Below, one piece after another: positions 15,126 to 21,379 of a stretch of 21,379 nucleotides of DNA. Under the pieces are notes generated by a model. The model saw nothing but the letters and a program-made list of their open reading frames with translations, searched no databases and was not told the DNA's origin. The position numbers and the translations under genes were made by a program. Position 1 is the stretch's first letter, and every line of letters starts with the position of its first letter. Source of the stretch: Micavibrio_B sp044238965 (GTDB taxonomy: Bacteria; Pseudomonadota; Alphaproteobacteria; Micavibrionales; Micavibrionaceae); contig JBIICJ010000028.1 in NCBI GenBank assembly GCA_044238965.1, forward strand, positions 1 through 21,379, given 5' to 3'.

Positions 15126-15593
15126 ATGATGAACAAAACAGCCTTACTTCTTACAGCCCTTTCTCTTTTGACCCTCACCGCTTGTGGCGGCAGTATGACG
15201 CGCGAATTTGATCAGAATGCACGTTACTGGCAACGCATTGATACAACCGATGCGATTTATCAACGCGGGCCAAAGGCTCAACAAATATTGTTTGAAGATA
15301 TGGCAGATTGCACAACCAACATCAATGAATTGAAACGCCTTGGCGCTGTTCGCAATGCTGTGCCACCATCGACGTGGGATTCAACGGCACGTGATGGATA
15401 TTTGCGCACCGAACACAAAGATTACACAGATTTCGAAACATGCATGACATCCAAAGGATGGGAACGTGTCAAACATGTTGATTACGAAACTGTCAACCGT
15501 TCACGACCTGATTACTTAGAGTCAATTGGCCGTGAGAGATATCGTACCGATGCAGGCGAATTACAAAAACGCACGCATAAATTAAATCAGTAA
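15126..15593 (+). CDS. Small lipoprotein with CMxxKGW motif, unknown function
   Basis: A 155-residue predicted lipoprotein. Signal peptide residues 1-19 end in the lipobox LTAC, with Cys20 as the lipidation site and Gly at +2, so outer-membrane sorting is likely. The mature part is polar and charged, with WQRIDTTDAIYQRGPKAQQ, a cysteine at 62 (MADCTTN) and FETCMTSKGW (Cys106). The spacing of a first Cys near an acidic helix and a later CMxxKGW is common in small proteobacterial lipoproteins and suggests a disulfide. A TTG at 15090 would add 12 residues before the signal peptide and was rejected; ATG 15129 is an equally good start. Its TAA is immediately followed by the stop of the convergent GT9 gene. 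No function can be assigned. Confidence 0.82.
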   Translation: MMNKTALLLTALSLLTLTACGGSMTREFDQNARYWQRIDTTDAIYQRGPKAQQILFEDMADCTTNINELKRLGAVRNAVPPSTWDSTARDGYLRTEHKDYTDFETCMTSKGWERVKHVDYETVNRSRPDYLESIGRERYRTDAGELQKRTHKLNQ

Positions 15594-16553
15594 TTACTGA
15601 CGATTTAGAAATTTTTGAATGGTCGCGAGCACAGTTTCTATGCTGAGCGATGTCATCAATGACCGCGTCAATCTTTGCGGATCATAACCTTCAAAATTCG
15701 TCAATTCATCAAATGTTTCGGGCGTGTGCGCGTAACATGTGTGCGCGCCATATGGGCCGTATACATGCACATAACTCGCGCCAAATAAACCACATGTTTT
15801 GACGCCCGCTGCTGCTGCTGCATGCATTAAACCTGAATCATTACCGATATAAAAATCACACTGCGCCAAACATGCCGCCGCCTCTGCGGGGTTTCCTTTG
15901 GCAATCACATCAATGCGCCGTTCGGGCGGAATTGTGTTGAATAATTTTATTGCGGATTCTTCTTCGCCAGGCGCGGCAAATACCGCCACGCGCGCATTAG
16001 GAAATGCTCCCGTATCCGATGTTAAATGCGCGATGATGTCAATAAACCGATCAATCGGCCATGTCTTCCCGATCCAATTTGCTGTTGGCCCCACGCCAAT
16101 AATGGCGCGGTTATCTTTTTGCATGATGCGATTGGCGAATGCGATTTGATCATCAGACAAAAATAAACGCGGCGCGGGAATATAATCCAACTTCATAACT
16201 TTGGTATTTTGAATAACCTTGTGCGCCGTACGATCAATATGTTTTCCAAAGCGATATATCTCATGCGCGGGTAATGCACGTGAGATAATGGAATCACGCA
16301 AATCAACAATCACATCCCATTTTTTACCAATGGTTTTTTTCCACAGCCACCACCAATGCCCGTGATATTTTTGCTTTTTGAGCACAATCAATTCATCAAG
16401 ATGTGGCACACCCATAAATAAACTAGATGGCAAGCCGCCACACACAATGGTTAAACGCGGATCTTGATATGACTTTAAAATATGATCCACGAGCCCCATC
16501 GATAAAATGGCATCGCCAATGCGCGTTGATGTGATGAACAGAATATTGGTCAT
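15594..16553 (-). CDS. Glycosyltransferase family 9 protein (heptosyltransferase-like)
   Basis: A 319-residue GT-B enzyme related to ADP-heptose:LPS heptosyltransferases (WaaC/WaaF). It acts on the cytosolic face of the inner membrane during lipopolysaccharide core assembly. The N-terminal RIGDAILSMGLVDHI (11-25) carries the conserved Asp13 of the acceptor site. The second domain has GVGPTANWIGKTWPIDRF (153-170) and the donor-binding IGNDSGLMHAAAAAG (236-250). The hydrophobic, Trp-rich patch HWWWLWKK (66-73) may touch the membrane. No other LPS genes flank it, so its donor and acceptor are uncertain. It is convergent with the small lipoprotein gene (stops abut) and divergent from ygfZ. The upstream AAGGG is a weak ribosome binding site. 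Confidence 0.92.
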   Translation of the reverse strand: MTNILFITSTRIGDAILSMGLVDHILKSYQDPRLTIVCGGLPSSLFMGVPHLDELIVLKKQKYHGHWWWLWKKTIGKKWDVIVDLRDSIISRALPAHEIYRFGKHIDRTAHKVIQNTKVMKLDYIPAPRLFLSDDQIAFANRIMQKDNRAIIGVGPTANWIGKTWPIDRFIDIIAHLTSDTGAFPNARVAVFAAPGEEESAIKLFNTIPPERRIDVIAKGNPAEAAACLAQCDFYIGNDSGLMHAAAAAGVKTCGLFGASYVHVYGPYGAHTCYAHTPETFDELTNFEGYDPQRLTRSLMTSLSIETVLATIQKFLNRQ

Positions 16554-16596
16554 GAAAACCCTTTAAATTTTATCCAATTATACCTATATTATATGC

Positions 16597-17298
16597 ATGA
16601 ACACAAGCCAAACCTTACGCGGTCACATTACGATTCACGGCGCAGATTCCGATCATTTTTTACAAAATTTGATTACGAATGATGTGAATTTATTATCCAC
16701 TGCGCCCTATATCCATGCGTGCCTGCTTACACCACAGGGGAAATTTTTACATGATTTTTTTATCACGCACGATGATGAAACTTATGTATTAAATTGCGAA
16801 CCAATAACACGCGCGCAAGATTTATTTCAAAAATTAAATTTATATAAATTGCGGTCAAATGTTATCATTACACATCATAACGATCGCCCATCTTACCTCA
16901 CTCCATATGGTTATAGTTTTGATGATATACAAAACGCATTATCATTACATGATTGGGAAATGGCGCGGTTATCACAAAAACGTGCTGATGGATCACGCGA
17001 TGCCGAAATTGGCACATCAACATTGTCAGAATTAAATTTAGAAGCAGCCGCCGTCTCTTTTGATAAAGGATGTTATATCGGTCAAGAATTAACGGCGCGT
17101 GTGCATCACCGCGGCCTCACCAAAAAACGATTATATGCGGTAGAATTCACCCACGCACCACCCGTATTTGGCACAGAATTACCCAATAAAATTGGCATTA
17201 TGCGATCATCATATCAAAATTATGGTTTAGCCTTAATTAAGGACGAAATTGCCTCAACCTTATCCACTTCGGACCTAGGATTTTTACACATTCCATGA
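16597..17298 (+). CDS. ygfZ: YgfZ/GcvT-like folate-binding protein for Fe-S cluster maintenance
   Basis: YgfZ (COG0354) is a tetrahydrofolate-dependent protein needed for full activity of several iron-sulfur enzymes such as MiaB. The signature KGCYIGQE is present at 157-164 with the essential Cys159. The N-terminal LRGHITIHGADSDHFLQNLITNDV and LTPQGKFLHDFFI (43-56) match the first GcvT-like domain. The length of 233 is shorter than E. coli YgfZ (326); the C-terminal beta domain is reduced. This is a common variation in alphaproteobacteria, and no frameshift is apparent. It is divergent from the GT9 gene across 43 AT-rich bases. No good Shine-Dalgarno site is visible. It leads into nfeD after 31 bp. 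ispH in this window is one Fe-S enzyme such a factor might support, though no link is shown. Confidence 0.9.
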   Translation: MNTSQTLRGHITIHGADSDHFLQNLITNDVNLLSTAPYIHACLLTPQGKFLHDFFITHDDETYVLNCEPITRAQDLFQKLNLYKLRSNVIITHHNDRPSYLTPYGYSFDDIQNALSLHDWEMARLSQKRADGSRDAEIGTSTLSELNLEAAAVSFDKGCYIGQELTARVHHRGLTKKRLYAVEFTHAPPVFGTELPNKIGIMRSSYQNYGLALIKDEIASTLSTSDLGFLHIP

Positions 17299-17329
17299 TA
17301 AAAATGACACCACGATTGAGAGGTACGAT

Positions 17330-17761
17330 ATGTCAGCTTGGGTTGTTTGGTTAATTACCGCATTTTTATTGGCGATTGCTGAAATGGCAACCATGTCATT
17401 TTATTTATTGCTCGCCGCGTTTGGGGCGTTATGTGCCGCGCTTCTCGCCTATCTCGGTGCATCTGATGTCGTACAAATTTTAACAGCATCCATCGTCACA
17501 TTATGCGGATGGGGAATTATTTATAAATTTTTATCAAACAAATCACAACCACATCAATCAGATTCAAACATGAACATGGATATCGGCACAGAAGTAAAAA
17601 TCGCTGAGATCGCTACCGATGGAAATTTACGGGTTAATTATCGTGGTAGTATGTGGAACGCAAAATTAGCAAATGGCTCTGCTGAAGCCACACTACAAAA
17701 AACATATATTATTTCATCGATTACTGGTTCAACGCTTATTTTATCCGAGAAAGGACAATAA
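17330..17761 (+). CDS. nfeD: NfeD-family membrane protein
   Basis: A 143-residue short-form NfeD protein. Three hydrophobic segments (about 4-22, 24-44 and 47-67) are followed by a polar linker (69-80) and a C-terminal OB-fold domain (about 84-141, GTEVKIAEI to STLILSEKG). The long form has a ClpP-like protease domain, which is absent here. Short NfeD proteins are nearly always encoded beside an SPFH/stomatin gene and form membrane microdomain assemblies with it. Here that partner begins 3 bp downstream. GAGAGGT lies 5 bases before the ATG. The pair resembles E. coli ybbK (qmcA)-ybbJ. Operon with ygfZ upstream is likely, given the 31-bp gap. Confidence 0.9.
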   Translation: MSAWVVWLITAFLLAIAEMATMSFYLLLAAFGALCAALLAYLGASDVVQILTASIVTLCGWGIIYKFLSNKSQPHQSDSNMNMDIGTEVKIAEIATDGNLRVNYRGSMWNAKLANGSAEATLQKTYIISSITGSTLILSEKGQ

Positions 17762-17764
17762 ACC

Positions 17765-18676
17765 ATGGAAGCGTCCATTATATTTGCCGTTGTTGTTTTA
17801 TTTATTATCTTCAAAGGTGTCAAAATTGTATCGCAACAATCCGCCATGGTTGTGGAGCGTTTGGGTAAATATCATTCCACATTAATGCCAGGCATTAATG
17901 TTATTTTTCCCTTTATTGATAATGTACGTTATGTGCATTCGCTCAAAGAAATTCCATTGGATGTTCCCGCGCAAGTGTGCGTGACCAAAGATAATTCTCA
18001 ATTAAAAGTTGATGGTGTTATTTTCTTTCAAGTCACCGACCCGTACCGCGCTTCATATGGTTCGTCCGATTATATCACATCAATTACACAGCTTGCGCAA
18101 ACAACATTGCGATCAATTATTGGTCGTTTAGAATTGGATCGCACATTCGAAGAGCGTGATTTAATCAACACATCGGTTGTGACTGCCATTGATGAAGCTG
18201 CCGCTAATTGGGGCGTCAAAGTATTGCGTTATGAGATTAAAGATTTAACACCACCGCAAGAAATTTTGCGTGCGATGCAAGCGCAAATTACTGCTGAGCG
18301 TGAAAAGCGCGCATTGATTGCCCAATCCGAAGGAAAACGCCAAGAGCAAATCAATTTGGCGGAAGGTGAACGTCAGGCATCAATCACTCAATCCGAAGGT
18401 GATAAATTAGCAGAAATTAACAGAGCCGAAGGGGAAGCATTAGCATTACGCATGGTTGCCGATGCAAATGCCGAGGCAATTGCAAAGGTTGCCGCCGCGA
18501 CACAAAATGCGGGTGGTTTGGAAGCAGTAAATTTAAAAGTTGCCGAAAAATTTGTCGAAGCCTTCGCCGCACTCGCCAAACAAGGCAACACCATCATCAT
18601 TCCGCAAAATGTGGGTGATATCGCGGGTATGGTCACAACCGCCATGTCGATCATGAATAAAGTTGAAAAACGATAA
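17765..18676 (+). CDS. qmcA: SPFH/stomatin-like protein (QmcA / paraslipin type)
   Basis: A 303-residue membrane-anchored scaffold protein that oligomerises into large inner-membrane rings. One N-terminal hydrophobic segment (about 4-20) precedes the SPFH domain, with QQSAMVVERLGKYHSTLMPGINVIFPFID, VDGVIFFQVTDPYRASYG and LRSIIGRLELDRTFEERD, all hallmark stomatin blocks. A long Ala/Glu-rich coiled coil follows (about 170-245) with repeated Q-S-E-G and AEGE units, then a C-terminal segment ending in a hydrophobic oligomerisation patch. Known relatives hold or regulate membrane proteases such as FtsH. NfeD is directly upstream, and AAAGGA sits 9 bases before the ATG. Its stop overlaps the start of the next HAD gene by one base (TAATG), implying coupling. 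Confidence 0.93.
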   Translation: MEASIIFAVVVLFIIFKGVKIVSQQSAMVVERLGKYHSTLMPGINVIFPFIDNVRYVHSLKEIPLDVPAQVCVTKDNSQLKVDGVIFFQVTDPYRASYGSSDYITSITQLAQTTLRSIIGRLELDRTFEERDLINTSVVTAIDEAAANWGVKVLRYEIKDLTPPQEILRAMQAQITAEREKRALIAQSEGKRQEQINLAEGERQASITQSEGDKLAEINRAEGEALALRMVADANAEAIAKVAAATQNAGGLEAVNLKVAEKFVEAFAALAKQGNTIIIPQNVGDIAGMVTTAMSIMNKVEKR

Positions 18677-19341
18677 TGCCAGAAATAAAAGCTGTCTTTT
18701 GGGACAGCGACAATACATTAATTGATACCTTTGCCCTGCATTGGGCAAAGCATAAATATGTATTAGCACGTTACGGTATCAATTTAGATGATCAATATCA
18801 GACACGTATTCATCATAATAATGGCACGCAAAATTATGAATGGATCGTACGTGAATTGGGTTTAAACATCTTTGAAACTGATTATCTGAACCAAATCGAT
18901 ACCTATTATCGTGATCACTCATCGCAATTAAAATTGCGTGATGGCGTTGCCGAAATATTGGAATTATTTACGCAAAAACTCTTACCGCAAGTGGTGGTAT
19001 CAAATGGCCGTCGTCATTCTGTTGAATCATCACACATTGCTACAAACATCATTGATCGTTTTGAATTTTTAATGTGCAAAGAAGATTACGAAGGTCGTAA
19101 GCCAGAACCAATACCGTTTTTAACGGCCTTGGATAAATTAAACGCCAAAAATAGTACATCTATTCACGCCAATGAATGTTTGGCAATTGATGATGACCCA
19201 TTGGGCGTGGAATCCGCCAAACGTGCGGGTATGGTGACTATTTTTCGCCCCACGCATTTAGTGGATGATAATTGCCAATATGCAGATTATACCGCACGCA
19301 CGCGCGATGAATTTATCGTTTTATGCCGCAATCTTGTTTGA
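18676..19341 (+). CDS. HAD-superfamily hydrolase, beta-phosphoglucomutase-like
   Basis: A 221-residue HAD phosphatase with a helical cap. Motif I is FWDSDNTLIDT (Asp10 and Asp12), motif II is VVVSNG (Ser109), the motif III lysine lies in GRKPEPIPF (Lys142), and motif IV is AIDDDPLGVESAKRAGM (Asp172-Asp174). The usual DGTL is DNTL and the motif IV DSxxG is DDPLG; both substitutions occur in active HADs. The substrate is unknown: phosphoglycolate phosphatase, beta-phosphoglucomutase and related enzymes share this architecture. It starts on the last base of the SPFH gene's stop, so it belongs to the ygfZ-nfeD-qmcA run. Its 3' end overlaps that of the convergent ppdK by 21 bp. Confidence 0.88.
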   Translation: MPEIKAVFWDSDNTLIDTFALHWAKHKYVLARYGINLDDQYQTRIHHNNGTQNYEWIVRELGLNIFETDYLNQIDTYYRDHSSQLKLRDGVAEILELFTQKLLPQVVVSNGRRHSVESSHIATNIIDRFEFLMCKEDYEGRKPEPIPFLTALDKLNAKNSTSIHANECLAIDDDPLGVESAKRAGMVTIFRPTHLVDDNCQYADYTARTRDEFIVLCRNLV

Positions 19342-21379
19342 TTGATTGGTGCGTGCACGGATAACCGCCTGTGCCGCCGCCAAACGTGCAATCGGCACAC
19401 GATATGGTGAACAAGACACATAATCCAAACCGACATCTTCAAAGAAATAAATTGATTCAGGGTCGCCGCCATGTTCGCCGCAAATTCCGCATTTCAAATC
19501 TGGATTTGTTTTACGGCCATTTTGTACAGCCATAGAAATTAATTGTCCGACACCATCAATATCCAATGTTACAAACGGGTCACGCGCAAAGATATTTTTT
19601 TCAACATAGGTCGGTAAAAATGCACCCGCATCATCGCGACTTAAGCCCAATGTAGTTTGCGTTAAATCATTTGTGCCAAAGCTGAAAAATTCGGCATCAA
19701 TCGCGATATCATGCGCCATTAATGCCGCCCGTGGTAATTCGATCATCGTGCCAACCATATATGGTACATTTCGCCCAGCCGCCGTGAACAACTCACCCGC
19801 AACGGCATGAATCATCGCCTTTAACCGTGTAAGTTCAGTACGTGTTGCCACCAATGGGATCATAATTTCCACCATCCCCACTTTGTCCGACACATTTAAT
19901 GCGGCTTCAAAAATGGCACGCGCTTGCATTTCATAAATTTCAGGATAGGTAATGCCCAAGCGACAACCACGATGGCCGAGCATCGGGTTTGATTCCTTTA
20001 AATCATTCAGGCGACGACGAACAGATTCCTCCGATAATTTTGCCTTTAATGCGAATTCGGCAATGTCTTTATCTTCATGCGGTAAAAATTCATGCAATGG
20101 TGGATCAAGCAGACGAATGGTCACGGGCAGGCCATGCATGATGGATAAAATTTCGGTGAAATCTTTAACCTGTTCAGGGCGTAATTTATCCAATGCGGCG
20201 CGTCGATCATGTTCATTATCCGCCACAATCATTTCACGTACATTTTGAATGCGTGCAGGGTCAAAGAACATGTGTTCGGTACGGCAAAGACCAATTCCCT
20301 CCGCGCCAAAATCCCGCGCGGTTTTGGTATCGGTGGGGGTTTCGGAATTGGTACGAATTTTGAGGCGGCGCATTTGATCCGCCCAATTCATGATGACCGC
20401 AAAATCACCTGATAATTGCGGTTGAATGGTCGGCACGCCACCGCGCATAATTTCGCCTTTTGATCCATCAATGGTCATGATGTCGCCTTCGCGCAATTCA
20501 ACATCACCCACGCGTAATGTACGCGCCACGTAATCAACCTGAATTGATCCCGCGCCCGCCACACAGGGACGCCCCATACCACGCGCCACAACGGCGGCAT
20601 GTGATGTCATACCGCCACGCGTTGTCAAAATACCGCGTGCCGCATGCATGCCGTGAATATCTTCGGGCGATGTTTCAACGCGTACCAAAATAATATCATG
20701 ACCTTCTTTAGACTTTGTTTCCGCACGATCGGCATCAAACACTATCATACCACTCGCTGCACCTGGCGATGCAGGAAGCCCCTTGGCAATAATATCTTTT
20801 TTCGCCTTTGGATCGAGAGTCGGGTGCAATAATTGATCAAGCGCAGACGCATCAAGGCGCAATAACGCCTCGTCCTTTGTAATTAAATTTTCCTTCACCA
20901 TATCAACGGCAATTTTTAATGCCGCTGCCGCGGTGCGTTTGCCCGTACGGGTTTGCAACATGTATAATTTGCTTTGTTGCACGGTGAATTCGATATCTTG
21001 CATATCTTTGTAATGCGATTCTAATTTGATGCGCACATCATTTAATTGTTTATAGACATCAGGCATAACCTCTTCCATCGAAGGTGTTTCTAATTTTTCT
21101 TTTTCCCGTGCCTTGATCGATAATGGTTGCGGCGTGCGAATACCCGCCACCACATCTTCGCCTTGCGCGTTCACCAAATATTCGCCATAGAAATAATTTT
21201 CACCCGTTGATGGATCACGCGTAAAGGCAACACCCGTTGCGCAATCATCACCCATATTACCGAACACCATCGCCTGAACATTCACGGCCGTGCCCCAATT
21301 TTCGGGAATGGAATGAATGCGGCGATACGTCACCGCGCGTGCGGTCATCCATGATTTAAATACCGCGCCAACGGCCGAC
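19321..21379 (-). CDS. ppdK: Pyruvate, phosphate dikinase, C-terminal ~685 residues (5' end outside window)
   Basis: PPDK interconverts pyruvate, ATP and phosphate with PEP, AMP and pyrophosphate, in the cytosol. The frame stays open to the window edge (AVGAVFKSW precedes the internal Met at 21348), so this is the C-terminal three quarters of a protein usually 870-890 residues long. The remaining N-terminal part covers the end of the ATP-grasp domain (ENWGTAVNVQAMVFGNMGDD, FTRDPSTGENYFYGEY). The central phosphohistidine domain contains GGMTSHAAVVARGMGRPCVAG, and the PEP/pyruvate TIM barrel has EGIGLCRTEHMFF, GTMIELPRAAL, FSFGTNDLTQTTLGLSRDD and the CGICGEHGG catalytic cysteine region. All signature motifs are intact. 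A PPDK suggests gluconeogenic or pyrophosphate-linked PEP metabolism. The 3' end overlaps the convergent HAD gene. Confidence 0.97.
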   Translation of the reverse strand, partial: SAVGAVFKSWMTARAVTYRRIHSIPENWGTAVNVQAMVFGNMGDDCATGVAFTRDPSTGENYFYGEYLVNAQGEDVVAGIRTPQPLSIKAREKEKLETPSMEEVMPDVYKQLNDVRIKLESHYKDMQDIEFTVQQSKLYMLQTRTGKRTAAAALKIAVDMVKENLITKDEALLRLDASALDQLLHPTLDPKAKKDIIAKGLPASPGAASGMIVFDADRAETKSKEGHDIILVRVETSPEDIHGMHAARGILTTRGGMTSHAAVVARGMGRPCVAGAGSIQVDYVARTLRVGDVELREGDIMTIDGSKGEIMRGGVPTIQPQLSGDFAVIMNWADQMRRLKIRTNSETPTDTKTARDFGAEGIGLCRTEHMFFDPARIQNVREMIVADNEHDRRAALDKLRPEQVKDFTEILSIMHGLPVTIRLLDPPLHEFLPHEDKDIAEFALKAKLSEESVRRRLNDLKESNPMLGHRGCRLGITYPEIYEMQARAIFEAALNVSDKVGMVEIMIPLVATRTELTRLKAMIHAVAGELFTAAGRNVPYMVGTMIELPRAALMAHDIAIDAEFFSFGTNDLTQTTLGLSRDDAGAFLPTYVEKNIFARDPFVTLDIDGVGQLISMAVQNGRKTNPDLKCGICGEHGGDPESIYFFEDVGLDYVSCSPYRVPIARLAAAQAVIRARTNQSNKIAA

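Noticed and set aside
16597..17298. ygfZ as a truncated or broken gene because it is short
   Set aside because: The frame is continuous, the KGCYIGQE motif is intact, and shorter versions are common in alphaproteobacteria.
17330..19341. NfeD-SPFH-HAD as a defence or stress island
   Set aside because: NfeD-SPFH pairs are ordinary membrane scaffolds. No nuclease, ATPase effector or mobile-element marker is nearby.
1..21379. A whole novel multi-gene system, mobile element, prophage, CRISPR array or tRNA gene
   Set aside because: Nearly every gene belongs to a known family in a common alphaproteobacterial arrangement. No direct repeats, integrase, transposase or cloverleaf sequence was seen, and the gaps are too short to hide much.

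Overview
The window reads as a compact chromosomal housekeeping segment of an alphaproteobacterium. About 96% of it is coding, and the largest gap between genes is about 160 bp. Base composition is moderate and AT-leaning by eye. The alphaproteobacterial reading rests on the rnhA-thrB-ispH and xseB-ispA-dxs clusters, the type II (APH-fold) homoserine kinase, the PfkB 'adenosine kinase' subtype, the large penicillin-binding protein, and a CtrA-like TTAA-N7-TTAA site. I cannot place the organism lower; a deep-branching or Micavibrio-like lineage is possible but unproven. I saw no phage, transposon, CRISPR, tRNA, rRNA or toxin-antitoxin signature.

Layout from left to right. (1) The window opens inside mgtE (Mg2+ channel, C-terminal part), followed by a bifunctional class A penicillin-binding protein. 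(2) On the minus strand lies an unrecognised 142-codon gene with a near-perfect ribosome binding site and a CtrA-like box. Beside it is the minus-strand operon ispH-thrB-rnhA (isoprenoid end step, threonine synthesis, RNase HI). (3) On the plus strand a lipoprotein gene precedes xseB-ispA-dxs-HAD phosphatase, a tight run joining the small subunit of exonuclease VII with farnesyl diphosphate synthase and the first enzyme of the MEP pathway. (4) A minus-strand ribokinase diverges from a small TFIIB-type zinc-ribbon relative that has lost its cysteines. That gene ends in a clear intrinsic terminator. (5) A TetR-type regulator diverges from an adenosine-kinase-like PfkB kinase, which overlaps the gene for a YejA-like peptide-binding protein; a second small lipoprotein follows. 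(6) A minus-strand GT9 glycosyltransferase diverges from ygfZ, nfeD, a stomatin/QmcA-type SPFH gene and a second HAD hydrolase. (7) The window ends inside pyruvate phosphate dikinase on the minus strand.

Functionally, three isoprenoid genes (ispH, ispA, dxs) sit within 5 kb. Envelope genes recur: the PBP, two lipoproteins, GT9, SPFH/NfeD and MgtE. Four of the five convergent gene pairs end within 7 bp of each other or overlap, leaving no room for terminators. I did not find a convincing undescribed multi-gene system. The best leads are the orphan gene behind the CtrA/DnaA-like sites, the cysteine-poor zinc-ribbon relative, and the HAD phosphatase coupled to dxs.
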